In this document: positions 1 to 7,594 of the stretch, piece by piece
Layout of the letters: the number at the start of each line of letters is the position of its first letter
How positions within the stretch are numbered: the first letter of the stretch is position 1
Assembly (NCBI GenBank): GCA_025350445.1
Contig: JANXXV010000925.1
Span: 1-14,861, forward strand
Source: Bryobacteraceae bacterium
Lineage (GTDB): Bacteria > Acidobacteriota > Terriglobia > Bryobacterales > Bryobacteraceae
Reading direction: 5' to 3'
DNA: 14,861 nucleotides
Program-made: the position numbers and the translations under genes
Notes under the pieces: generated by a model
The model's input: only the letters and a program-made list of their open reading frames with translations
Told to the model about the DNA's origin: nothing
Databases searched by the model: none

Positions 1-27
1 GTCCTCTGCTTCTACTTTTTTTGCCAT
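1..27 (-). CDS. 5' end of an unidentified gene, cut by the left edge
   Basis: Reading leftward, an ATG at 27-25 opens nine codons, MAKKVEAED, that run to the edge without a stop. A strong Shine-Dalgarno (GGAGGA, complement of 35-40) lies 7 nt upstream, which is why I believe this start. The lysine- and glutamate-rich start is hydrophilic and shows no signal peptide. Nine residues do not allow a family call. The gene is divergent from the VIT1-like gene at 116, so positions 28-115 must hold promoters for both. Confidence 0.5.
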
Positions 28-115
28 TTATATTTCCTCCACATTCGATGGACGCGCTTCGCGCCCGATTGGTGCATTGTAAGATACGGCCAGTGGGAGC
101 GGCTATGCTGGAACA

Positions 116-811
116 ATGCCCGCCACTCGTCACCCTGAGACCCACTTTACCTCCGGCGAACTCGTCCGCGACATTGTTATCGGAATGGCGGACGGGCTGA
201 CCGTCCCTTTTGCGCTTGCCGCGGGCATTTCCGGAGCCATCGATTCCAACCATATAGTGGTCACCGCCGGTTTGGCCGAGATCGCCGCAGGGTCGATCGC
301 GATGGGGTTAGGCGGCTATCTGGCCGCCCGTAGCGATGCCGAGCACTACGGCAGTGAGCGCTTGCGTGAGCAACAAGAAATCGTAACGATGCCGGCGGAA
401 GAAAAGAACGAAGTCATGAGGGTCTTCGAAGAATACGGGCTCAGCCCCGATCAGAGCTCTCCAGTAGTTGAGGCGTTGAGTGCGAAGCCGGAAGCGTGGG
501 TAGATTTCATGATGCGCTTCGAGCTGGGCTTGGAGAAGCCGCAGCCAGGCCGCGCTCTACGCAGCGCTACAACGATTGCAGCGGCGTACATCTGCGGAGG
601 GTTCATTCCCCTCTCGCCGTACCTGTTGGACGCGAGCGCGCGCGAGGCGCTCATCGTATCGTGCGCCGTCACGCTGGTGGCGCTTGCCGTGTTCGGTTAT
701 TTGAAAGGAATGGCCACCGGAAGCCGGCCTCTGCGGAGCGCCATGCAGACTACGCTGATAGGCGGTTTGGCGGCGGCCGCCGCCTTCCTGATCGCCAGAG
801 CTATTTCCTAA
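116..811 (+). CDS. VIT1/CCC1-family iron/manganese transporter
   Basis: A 231-residue integral membrane protein of the VIT1/CCC1 family, which moves Fe2+ or Mn2+ across membranes. The family signature is near the N-terminus (DIVIGMADGLTVPFALAAG, about residues 19-37). Membrane segments fit the usual five-helix layout: about 19-39, 47-71, 147-168, 178-198 and 209-229. Between helices 2 and 3 is a charged cytoplasmic stretch (about 75-145) rich in Glu, with EEKNEV and FEEYGL; in plant VIT1 the equivalent region binds metal. The ATG at 116 has only a weak ribosome site (TGGA 7 nt upstream). It stands alone, divergent from the gene at the left edge and ended by a strong hairpin. The substrate (Fe versus Mn) cannot be told from sequence alone. 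Confidence 0.9.
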   Translation: MPATRHPETHFTSGELVRDIVIGMADGLTVPFALAAGISGAIDSNHIVVTAGLAEIAAGSIAMGLGGYLAARSDAEHYGSERLREQQEIVTMPAEEKNEVMRVFEEYGLSPDQSSPVVEALSAKPEAWVDFMMRFELGLEKPQPGRALRSATTIAAAYICGGFIPLSPYLLDASAREALIVSCAVTLVALAVFGYLKGMATGSRPLRSAMQTTLIGGLAAAAAFLIARAIS

Positions 812-818
812 GATGAAA

Positions 819-843
819 AAGCCCGGCCATACCGGCCGGGCTT
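819..843. terminator. bidirectional intrinsic terminator between convergent genes
   Basis: A perfect 10-bp stem, AAGCCCGGCC (819-828) with GGCCGGGCTT (834-843), closes on a 5-nt loop (ATACC). On the left flank are further A residues (AAAAA before GCCCGG), giving a short U-run for leftward transcripts; rightward transcripts get only a weak CUUCC tail. It lies 8 nt past the transporter stop and 26 nt past the stop of the leftward DUF465 gene, so it can serve both. Confidence 0.8.
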
Positions 844-868
844 CCGTTGATTGAAAGGCGCAACTGAT

Positions 869-1102
869 CTAGACGTGTGCGGGCTTTTTCCGGTTCAAGA
901 TCTCGGTCATCTGATCTTTTACATGAAGCTTCAGCTTTTTCAAATGGACTTCTTCCATCTGATCCTGCTCAGTCAATGCGTGCTTGGCCTCCAGGGCCTC
1001 GAGCTTCTCATCGTATTCCGAGTGCTCCTCGCAAAGACGCCGGAACTCATCGTCGGTTGCCATCAGGTGCGCCTTTAATTCTTCCTGCGCTAAATTCTCC
1101 AT
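869..1102 (-). CDS. DUF465 (YdcH-like) small coiled-coil protein
   Basis: A 77-residue, highly charged, helical protein. The core EEHSEYDEKLEALEAK, then an acidic stretch (LTEQDQMEEV) and HLKKLKLHVKDQM, match the DUF465/YdcH family, whose members are short helical hairpins of unknown role. Length is typical. The start is well supported: AAGGAGA sits 8 nt before the ATG. A possible promoter with TTGTCA (complement of 1199-1204), a 17-nt spacer and TAACTT (complement of 1176-1181) overlaps the end of the upstream glycosyltransferase gene, so it may be transcribed on its own. It converges with the VIT1-like gene and shares its terminator. Confidence 0.85.
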   Translation of the reverse strand: MENLAQEELKAHLMATDDEFRRLCEEHSEYDEKLEALEAKHALTEQDQMEEVHLKKLKLHVKDQMTEILNRKKPAHV

Positions 1103-1182
1103 ACTCGGCTTCTCCTTTGTCCACTACTACGCCCGAGTCAAGCCATTTTGGTGCGGTCGGCTCGTGACACTTCAGAAGTTAA

Positions 1183-1200
1183 CACGTTTTAATCAACGTG
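1183..1200 (-). other. small inverted repeat over the glycosyltransferase stop codon
   Basis: CACGTT (1183-1188) and AACGTG (1195-1200) form a 6-bp stem with a 6-nt loop, overlapping the TGA at 1195-1193. There is no proper U-run after it on the minus strand. It could be a weak terminator for the leftward cluster or a control element for the DUF465 gene; neither can be decided from sequence. Confidence 0.3.
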
Positions 1201-3247
1201 ACAACCGCATTACGATAGCTGCTTCCACCGGATCGTCGTAATACTTTTCTCTTCGACCGATTTCACCAAATCCTAACTTCCGATAGAGGTTTTGCGCTAC
1301 CTCGTTTGACTCCCGCACCTCCAGAAAAACATGTCTTGAGCTGATTTGCCGCAATAACCGGGTTCCGATCCCGCGGCGGCGAAATTCAGGATCAACAGCC
1401 AGATTCAGCACTTCCACTTCCTCGTCATCCACCCGGCGGCTTACCAGAAAGCCGGTGATTTGTCCATGCAATTCAGCGACATGCAGATCGTAGGCCAGGT
1501 AGTTGTCGGGCTCCCAGTGCGCCGCATCGCGCGCAGCCGTTTGAAGCCTTTGGATCTGCGGAAGGTCCTGACGCAAACCGGCCCGGATACGCACAAAGCC
1601 CTCAGGCAGCAATCCCGTCCAGAGATCGAATTGTAGCCGCCCAAGCGCCTTCCAGTCGAATTGTGTCTCGGCAATTTCGCGCGCCGCCGCCGCGATTCGA
1701 TGCCGCAGATCGGGATTTGCGAGCAATTGCTCAATCGCCTCGGCGAATTCCTCCGCCGTATCGGCGATCCAGACCGACTTCCCATGTTCCAGGCCCAGCC
1801 CGGCGCATCCGGATGTTGTGGAAACCACTACCCGCTCCATCGCCATCGCCTCCAACACTTTGAGGTTCGTCCCGGCAGAAACCTTGGTGGGGACAATCAC
1901 CACATTTGAGTTCACGTACAGCGGTTGCACGTCGCGCACAAAGCCATGCAGCTCGATGGCATCGTCGATGTACGGAGGCGCGGGTGAATTCCAGTAGAGT
2001 TCGGGCTCCGGTCCCGCTACGGCGGTAAGACGGATATCGGGAACCTTTGCCCGCAGCCGGCCCCATACTTCTTCGGTGAAAAAGCGATACGCCACGACAT
2101 TTGGAAAATGACGGAACGAGCCCACAAATAGCAAACGTGCGGATTCCGGCTCCGATTGCGGCCGGAACCGGTCCAGGTCCACCCCGTTAGGAATCGAACG
2201 GGCATCGGCACCCGGCAGAAGCAAGGTATCCTTTTCCGACATAACAACCACGCGCTTGAAATTCGCCACAACCCGCCGTTCATACCAAAGCCAGCGGTGA
2301 TAATTCCACCAAGACGAGCAGCTTCGCTCGCGTGCGTGAATCTGCCGGTAAAGGTCAAAGGTGACATCGTGCTCCACCAGGATGTCGCCGCCATAGGAAG
2401 CCATGTGTGTATATTCCACTTGCACCACGCGGATTTCGTATTGACTGCGGATTTCAGCCAGCAACCGCCGCATGGCGGGCGAGCGGAACTCGGGTACTTC
2501 CGGGGGGTCGAGAGTGGACCAACGCGGTTCGCGGTAGCGGTTGTTCGGAACGGCGACGACCTTCGCACACAGCTCCAGCACCGGCGCAAGGTCAGCGGGT
2601 TCGATAGTCCCGGCGAACGAAAACAGGAACACATCAAAGTCCCGCGCCGCCTCGCGCAGCATGTGAAATATCCTGACCGCGCCCCCATGGCTCAGGGGAT
2701 AAGGAAAGTAAGGCGACACCACCGCAATCCGGGGCCGTGCGGAAGACAGCGCCCGGCCATCGTAAACCGCCGCATCCACCGGGAATACCGAGCGGTCGTG
2801 CTTCCACGGCGCCAGCCAACCGGGGCGCAGAAAGATACGGTCCAGTGGAACGCCACGCACGAACAGCCACGACGAAATCGCTGACCCCAGGGAAAGGTGA
2901 TGCCGCTCCAGCCGTTCATTAAACGCCAGAATTTTATGCGGAGCCCGCAGCCATGCCGCCCGCCGCAGCCGCCGGTATCGGGGGACGGCCGAATAAAGTA
3001 CCGGTGCCAGCCCAATCCGCTTCCGCTGCAACCCTCGATCGATATCGCTTAACCGCAGACAAGTTACACCAGCAATCTCGACAGGCTCGTCGTCCAGCGT
3101 AACCGCGAAGTGTTGCCGGTCGGGGAGCAGATCCCGAATTTGCTCCACCATCCGCAGTGCAACCGGCGCAGGTCCGGATAGGAAGCTGACCACCACCGCC
3201 TCCGCATCCTTCCCAAACAATTTATATAACAGATGTTTGATCTTCAC
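1193..3247 (-). CDS. GT-B glycosyltransferase (GT4-like) fused to a RimI-like GNAT acetyltransferase
   Basis: A 684-residue protein in three parts. Residues about 1-170 are an unassigned N-terminal region containing KILAFNERLERHHL. Residues about 172-545 are a GT-B glycosyltransferase: an N-terminal Rossmann half opening IAVVSPYFPYPLSHGG, then IPNGVDLDRF, LLFVGSFRHFPN and the donor-site segment GTNLKVLEAMAMERVVVST. The second Glu of the GT4 E-x7-E motif is present; the first position is Ala. Residues about 552-684 are a GNAT domain of RimI type, with NLAVDPEFRRRGIGTRLL (acetyl-CoA loop), FLEVRESN and LYRKLGFGEIGRREKYY. I chose the GTG at 3247 because it makes a 4-nt GTGA overlap with the upstream MFS gene and removes a 26-residue extension lying inside that gene. 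An ATG at 3325 (710 residues) is the alternative. Sugar donor and acetyl acceptor are unknown. Confidence 0.85.
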   Translation of the reverse strand: MKIKHLLYKLFGKDAEAVVVSFLSGPAPVALRMVEQIRDLLPDRQHFAVTLDDEPVEIAGVTCLRLSDIDRGLQRKRIGLAPVLYSAVPRYRRLRRAAWLRAPHKILAFNERLERHHLSLGSAISSWLFVRGVPLDRIFLRPGWLAPWKHDRSVFPVDAAVYDGRALSSARPRIAVVSPYFPYPLSHGGAVRIFHMLREAARDFDVFLFSFAGTIEPADLAPVLELCAKVVAVPNNRYREPRWSTLDPPEVPEFRSPAMRRLLAEIRSQYEIRVVQVEYTHMASYGGDILVEHDVTFDLYRQIHARERSCSSWWNYHRWLWYERRVVANFKRVVVMSEKDTLLLPGADARSIPNGVDLDRFRPQSEPESARLLFVGSFRHFPNVVAYRFFTEEVWGRLRAKVPDIRLTAVAGPEPELYWNSPAPPYIDDAIELHGFVRDVQPLYVNSNVVIVPTKVSAGTNLKVLEAMAMERVVVSTTSGCAGLGLEHGKSVWIADTAEEFAEAIEQLLANPDLRHRIAAAAREIAETQFDWKALGRLQFDLWTGLLPEGFVRIRAGLRQDLPQIQRLQTAARDAAHWEPDNYLAYDLHVAELHGQITGFLVSRRVDDEEVEVLNLAVDPEFRRRGIGTRLLRQISSRHVFLEVRESNEVAQNLYRKLGFGEIGRREKYYDDPVEAAIVMRLSR

Positions 3248-4437
3248 GTCCGCCGCAGAGATAGTTTTAACACGCCCACGGAAAGCAACGGCAGCGCCGC
3301 CAGGCTGAAACAAACTGTACTCCATCCAAAGCTGGTAGACCAGCGCCCAATCAGCGGCGAGATAAAGGCCTGCATCAACCCATAAGATCCGGTCAGAGCC
3401 GCCACGCTGAGCGCCGCCCGCCCCGATCCGAAAAGGTCAAGCGGGATCGTGTAGTAGTTCACGCTGAGGCAGGTTACCGCGAACAGGCTAAGCGAAATGG
3501 CAGCCGTTGCCAATCCGGCGGAAGGCAGCAGTGGTGCGGCCGCGGTGGATAACACGAACACCGCCGCGCCCAGTGAGATTCGCAAACGCGCCGAAAGCAC
3601 CGGCGTACCCGCCCGGATAAAATGCAACGCGAGCCAGCCGCCCAGCAGCCCGCCCAACGTGGCAAAGATCGGCGGGATCCAAACAAATCGCAGATTGGCT
3701 TGCGCCTCGGTCAGGCCGTAGACCTTGACCAGAAATAGCGTAGACCACCCGAACCAAAGGCTATACACCGTCATCGAGAGCATGTTCGCCACGATCACGC
3801 CAAGGAAGCGCCGATCGCGCAGCATCGGCAGGATTGGGCTGCGCGGGGCCGCGTCCGCCACGCCTATAGGCGGGGTTTTACGCGCCACCCACAACCACAA
3901 CGGAATCCAGAGGAAGCCCATCAGCCCGGTGGCAACAAACGCCCAGCGCCAGCCACTGCGCGCCGCAATCCAAGTGGCCAGCAGAGGCGCGGCCGCCGAT
4001 CCCAGCGTGATTCCCACCTGACTGATTCCCAGTCCTAGTGCCCGGTTGTGCGGCTCCAGATACAACGCGCCCGCCTTACCATTCGCCGGAATGCCGCCGG
4101 CCTCGGCAAACCCCAGCGCTGCGCGGCAAATCATCAGCCCGCCCAGACTTCCCACAAGGCCGGTGCTGCAACCCGCAAGGGACCAAAGCCCGACAAGCAC
4201 GCACGCACCCCGCGTGAGCCCAACCCGGTCGATGAACAGACCCATCAGCGGCGAACTGAGCGCGTACACAATGGAGAACGCCGATATCACATAGCCGAAC
4301 TGCTGGCCGTCAATGCGAAACTCATTCTGCAGCGTGACGGCAAGCGCCGACAGCACATTGCGATCGAGATAGTTCAAGGCCGAAGCAAGGTAGAGCACAC
4401 CAACGGTAGCCAAACGGCGCTGCGAGGCAGTAAGCAT
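3244..4437 (-). CDS. MFS transporter, anion:cation symporter type
   Basis: A 397-residue, 12-helix major facilitator. The first helix ends in ALNYLDRNVLS, typical of the ACS branch (hexuronate, glucarate and other organic anions), followed by the loop-2/3 motif MGLFIDRVGLTRG and AALGFAEAGGIPANGK in helix 4. A central hydrophilic stretch near RKTPPIGVADAAPRS divides the two six-helix halves. I chose the ATG at 4437 (LTASQRRLATVGVLYLASALNYLD follows it), since ACS members begin just before helix 1. The GTG at 4557 would add 40 Pro/Gly-rich residues encoded by a palindrome-rich intergenic block. Neither start has a good ribosome site. The stop overlaps the next gene by 4 nt, implying coupled translation. 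The substrate is likely a carbohydrate acid or small organic anion, by family only. Confidence 0.85.
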   Translation of the reverse strand: MLTASQRRLATVGVLYLASALNYLDRNVLSALAVTLQNEFRIDGQQFGYVISAFSIVYALSSPLMGLFIDRVGLTRGACVLVGLWSLAGCSTGLVGSLGGLMICRAALGFAEAGGIPANGKAGALYLEPHNRALGLGISQVGITLGSAAAPLLATWIAARSGWRWAFVATGLMGFLWIPLWLWVARKTPPIGVADAAPRSPILPMLRDRRFLGVIVANMLSMTVYSLWFGWSTLFLVKVYGLTEAQANLRFVWIPPIFATLGGLLGGWLALHFIRAGTPVLSARLRISLGAAVFVLSTAAAPLLPSAGLATAAISLSLFAVTCLSVNYYTIPLDLFGSGRAALSVAALTGSYGLMQAFISPLIGRWSTSFGWSTVCFSLAALPLLSVGVLKLSLRRT

Positions 4438-4447
4438 CTTAGGCTGC

Positions 4448-4580
4448 TGTCCGGCAGACCGGAGGGGCCGAGTAAATTTGTGCGGCCCAGTAAACGCCGG
4501 GGTGGGGCGGTCCCCCTGGACTGCGCCGGACGCCTCGTCCGGCTCTTCGGATTCCACAAGAGTTCGAGCAGGCCGGATCC
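4448..4580. repeat. palindrome-rich intergenic block between the TPR and MFS genes
   Basis: The block contains several separate symmetries. GCCGGACG (4525-4532) and CGTCCGGC (4536-4543) make a perfect 8-bp stem with a 3-nt loop. GGCCGAGTAAA (4466-4476) and GGCCCAGTAAA (4484-4494) are direct repeats with an 18-nt period. CCGG-CAGA-CCGG lies at 4451-4462, and a GGGG/CCCC pair at 4504-4515. There is no U-run, so it does not look like a plain intrinsic terminator. The density of symmetry resembles dispersed REP-like elements. Copy number elsewhere cannot be seen here. Confidence 0.45.
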
Positions 4581-4584
4581 ACCA

Positions 4585-6192
4585 CTAGTGAAACTCGATG
4601 CTAGTAACCGCGCCGGACAGAGACTCAATCGTCAGTGGACGCCCCGGTTTCTGCACTCCACAGCCCAGTGCTTTCTCGCCGCCGCCACGGATAGCCACTT
4701 TCGATGGATCGCGGATCGTGACCTGCCGGATCTTCTTGTCTTCGCCCTGCACATGCAATTTGGCCTGAGTTCCCAGGCAATCCACGCGAATCAGAACGCC
4801 TTGTATGACGGTGGGTTTTTCTTCCTGGTACTCGCCCAACTTCACATTAGGATCCAGCGGAGCCTGCCCCTGGTTGGCCTTCGCCTCGAAGGCACGGATA
4901 TCGGAGAGTGCGCGGTTCCTTAAATCCTGCATCTCCTGTTCGTGTTTCCGTTTCGCTTCCTGCCTCTCTTTCGCCTGCGCATCGAGCCGCAACGCCTCGC
5001 CCTGTTGCCGCGCCTGGCGGATCATGGTGCGTTCATCCAAGGATTCAGTCGCCCGCTCCGCGTTTCCCCAGGACTTGCCTGCCTCAGCAAACTGATTCGA
5101 TGCCTCCTGCGCCTCCGCCAGCAGCCGCCAATAAGAGGCATTCCGCGGCGCCAATTGCGCGGCAGTCTTCAGCAGCGGGACGCGGCGGAACGGCACCGTC
5201 TCCGCTTCCGCCTGCAAAATATACGGCTCCGCCCAGCGCGGATTCAGTTGAGCCGCCTTAGCAAACAACTCTATTTTCTTCCCGGCGCCGGCGGTAATTC
5301 GTCCCAGTTCAAGATACGTTCGCGCGTTATGAGAATCGGCTTTCACGGCTGCGTCGAAGTTTCCAAGTCCCTCGTGCGGTTCCGGCGCTCCGGCTTTCTG
5401 GTTCAGCAGCGCTGTGTACGCCTCCCGGCTACCGGACGCAGCATGAGCCAGCAGCACGTCAGCCTGCGCCAGGGCAACATGGAATGGGTCGGGCGCCTTC
5501 GCATAGAGTTGCCGTTTCGCGTCCAGAGGCCGGCCCGACAACGCAGTGGCGCCGTAAACACCGGCCTGAATGTAGGCATTCAATTGATCGTCTACTTGCT
5601 GCGGTGATTTCTCGAACGCATTCTTGTAAGCGGGCTCCGCGTCAATCCCCTGCTGCAGATTTCCCAACAGCACCCGCAGCCGCCCGTTATAGGCGGGATC
5701 CACGGTCAGCATGTGCACGCGCGACCAGTCTCGATCCTTGGTAGCAGGCGGTGTGCCGATGAATACCCTTGTCCCCTCGACGCTCAATGTTGAGAAGAGC
5801 GACACCAAACCGTGTTCGATGCCTTCCGGCATTCTTGCGGCATTCGCGTCGATTAGAATCCGGCTGATATCGGCTACCGTCTCAGGCTGAATGGACGTGA
5901 AACTGGCCACGTAGGAATCCCGCCCCATCTTAACGGCGGGGAACTGCTTGCCTGATTTTAGGACAAGAATCCGGATGGGCCACACTGAGTGCAGATCCTG
6001 CTTGCCCAACACTGCGCCCAGCGTGTGCCGAAGCTGCTCCAGATAGTTGAGCGTTTCGCGCCCAGCCTTGTCGCCGGCATTCGTCAGCACCTGATACGGT
6101 CCGCTATCGAACTCAATCCAGCGGTCCTCGGCGCAAAGCAGAAGCGGCAGCGATAACAGGCAACACAGCAGGCAACACAGCAGACGGTGCAT
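4585..6192 (-). CDS. secreted TPR protein with degenerate peptidase-MA-like N-terminal region
   Basis: A 535-residue exported protein. Residues 1-21 are a Cys/Leu-rich signal peptide; cleavage near LCA-ED is likely. The next part, about 25-150, opens RWIEFDSGPYQVLTNAG and resembles the start of peptidase-MA-like secreted proteins common in Acidobacteria. The zinc motif HExxH is absent: the expected helix reads VADISRILIDANAARMPEGIEHGL. Thus it is probably not a protease. Residues about 195-385 hold TPR-like helices (for example ARTYLELGRITAGAG and WAEPYILQAEAE). About 385-445 is a charged coiled coil (AKERQEAKRKHEQEMQDL), followed by a small beta-rich C-terminal domain. The ATG is 4 nt after the phosphatase stop with no clear ribosome site, so translation probably depends on the upstream gene. 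Function is unknown; a scaffold role is inferred. Confidence 0.75.
   Translation of the reverse strand: MHRLLCCLLCCLLSLPLLLCAEDRWIEFDSGPYQVLTNAGDKAGRETLNYLEQLRHTLGAVLGKQDLHSVWPIRILVLKSGKQFPAVKMGRDSYVASFTSIQPETVADISRILIDANAARMPEGIEHGLVSLFSTLSVEGTRVFIGTPPATKDRDWSRVHMLTVDPAYNGRLRVLLGNLQQGIDAEPAYKNAFEKSPQQVDDQLNAYIQAGVYGATALSGRPLDAKRQLYAKAPDPFHVALAQADVLLAHAASGSREAYTALLNQKAGAPEPHEGLGNFDAAVKADSHNARTYLELGRITAGAGKKIELFAKAAQLNPRWAEPYILQAEAETVPFRRVPLLKTAAQLAPRNASYWRLLAEAQEASNQFAEAGKSWGNAERATESLDERTMIRQARQQGEALRLDAQAKERQEAKRKHEQEMQDLRNRALSDIRAFEAKANQGQAPLDPNVKLGEYQEEKPTVIQGVLIRVDCLGTQAKLHVQGEDKKIRQVTIRDPSKVAIRGGGEKALGCGVQKPGRPLTIESLSGAVTSIEFH
6157..6183. repeat. 12-nt tandem duplication inside the signal-peptide coding region
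   Basis: CAGGCAACACAG occurs twice in tandem (6157-6168, 6169-6180), followed by CAG. Read on the minus strand it encodes the repeated Leu-Leu-Cys-Cys unit of the TPR protein's signal peptide. Being a multiple of three, the duplication keeps frame and changes only the length of the hydrophobic core. Confidence 0.7.
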
Positions 6193-6196
6193 CCGT

Positions 6197-7594
6197 CTAC
6201 TGTGTTATCACGAAACGGTCGAGTTCGTCACCATTTGCCCCGATTTGCCGGATCGTCAGTTGCTTGCCTTTCACATCCACCACGGTGAACGAATTGATGG
6301 TGGAGATCAATTTCGAGGTGAACGGCAGCCAACCGTCCGGTTGCGTCTCCTGTTCCGGGTTGTAGAGTTTAGCGCCGCCCGCGCCCGTCACTAGATAGAC
6401 AATGCCCTTGGGCTTTGTGTTCACTTTCCCGTCATACTTCTTGTCGAGCGTCCATTCGCCTTCGAGTTCGCCGGTCGCCTGATTGTAGCCGCCCGGTTTG
6501 GACACGAATGTAAGCGGGAACGACCGCTGATAGTTGTGTACATGACCGCTGAACACCACGCTAACTCCATACTTCTCGAAGACGTCCGACATCCCGCGCA
6601 TCCATTGGTCTTTGAGGTGGGTAATCGCTGAATTGAAACCCGGATGGTGGAAGGTTACAAATCTCCAAGTGGCCGATTGCGCCGACTTCAAATCGTTCTC
6701 GACCCATTTGCGCAGCGCCGGATCGGTCCAATCCACGTTCTTGTTGGAATCCAGCACCGTCCAGTGAGAATTGCCGTAATCGAACGAGAAATTCGCCATA
6801 CCGGGATAAGTGGCGCCGGCGGCCGCCAAAAATGCGTTCTTGTCGTCGTCTCCGCCAAGCAGTATCGGAGTGCCCGGCGCTCCGATTGTCTTCAACGGGC
6901 CGTTCAACGGCTGGCTCCAGTAATAGTAGTAGGCAAGGCCATCCGGGTACTTTTGAAAATCCGGAGCTGCGACGTCATGATTGCCCGGGGCGGCAACAAA
7001 CAGCGTCGATCGCAGCAAAGGGGCGCCGCCCGCCTCCGATGCTCCGTCCGGGTTATATACCGGAAAGTACTTCACCATGTACTCGGAGACTTGCCCCCGC
7101 GAATAGACTATGTCGCCCGGGATCAATACAAAGTCCGGCTTCGCCAGGTAAGTCTGGTAGGCCACCGCGCGCTGTGGCGCCGTATCCTGAGCGCAATCGC
7201 CGAAAACGGCAAACCGGAAATCCTGACCTGCGGATTTCCGCGCCCGCGCATGCGAGGAGAACACCTGCGCACCGGCCATTGACACGCGGTAGTCGAACTC
7301 TTCTCCGGCCTTCAGACCTTTCAGGCCGGCGTGGTAGACGCGATGCGCATCGATTCCGCGCACTGCCACGCGCCGGAATCCCGGCGCTTCCATCTTCCGC
7401 CACTTCGAGGGACCGGCGGTTTTCACCTCCACCAACCAGTCCGCATCGGTGTCGGCCGTTTGCCAAAGAAGCGCAAGCCCGCTGACGTTCGAGGGGTTAT
7501 CGCCCATCTGCAGATAGGGCTTCGCCCGGAACGGCCCCAATTCAGCGCAGGCAGTCACGGATGCGAGTAACAAAAGCAGGGCAAGTTTCTTCAT
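6197..7594 (-). CDS. purple-acid-phosphatase-like metallophosphoesterase, probable lipoprotein
   Basis: A 465-residue exported calcineurin-like phosphoesterase. The N-terminus MKKLALLLLLASVTAC gives a lipobox (VTAC, Cys16), so a lipoprotein is likely, although signal peptidase I cleavage nearby cannot be excluded. Residues about 20-120 resemble the fibronectin-III-like domain that precedes the catalytic domain in purple acid phosphatases. The metal-site motifs are in order: GDC (132-134), GDIVY (160-164), GNHD (204-207), HH (316-317) and GHVHNYQR (350-357). All expected ligands are present, so it should be active on phosphate esters outside the cytoplasm. I chose the ATG at 7594 because the signal peptide starts there; the frame stays open to 7744 but that extension has no sensible N-terminus. 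GGAG lies 11 nt upstream. It heads the leftward cluster. Confidence 0.9.
   Translation of the reverse strand: MKKLALLLLLASVTACAELGPFRAKPYLQMGDNPSNVSGLALLWQTADTDADWLVEVKTAGPSKWRKMEAPGFRRVAVRGIDAHRVYHAGLKGLKAGEEFDYRVSMAGAQVFSSHARARKSAGQDFRFAVFGDCAQDTAPQRAVAYQTYLAKPDFVLIPGDIVYSRGQVSEYMVKYFPVYNPDGASEAGGAPLLRSTLFVAAPGNHDVAAPDFQKYPDGLAYYYYWSQPLNGPLKTIGAPGTPILLGGDDDKNAFLAAAGATYPGMANFSFDYGNSHWTVLDSNKNVDWTDPALRKWVENDLKSAQSATWRFVTFHHPGFNSAITHLKDQWMRGMSDVFEKYGVSVVFSGHVHNYQRSFPLTFVSKPGGYNQATGELEGEWTLDKKYDGKVNTKPKGIVYLVTGAGGAKLYNPEQETQPDGWLPFTSKLISTINSFTVVDVKGKQLTIRQIGANGDELDRFVITQ

Noticed and set aside
2156..2884. 242-codon rightward open frame within the glycosyltransferase gene
   Set aside because: It is antisense to the GT-B core, with a composition rich in Arg/His/Pro and no domain.
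4048..4923. 291-codon rightward open frame across the MFS and TPR genes
   Set aside because: It crosses two real genes and the intergenic palindromes in antisense; the translation is low-complexity and unrecognisable.
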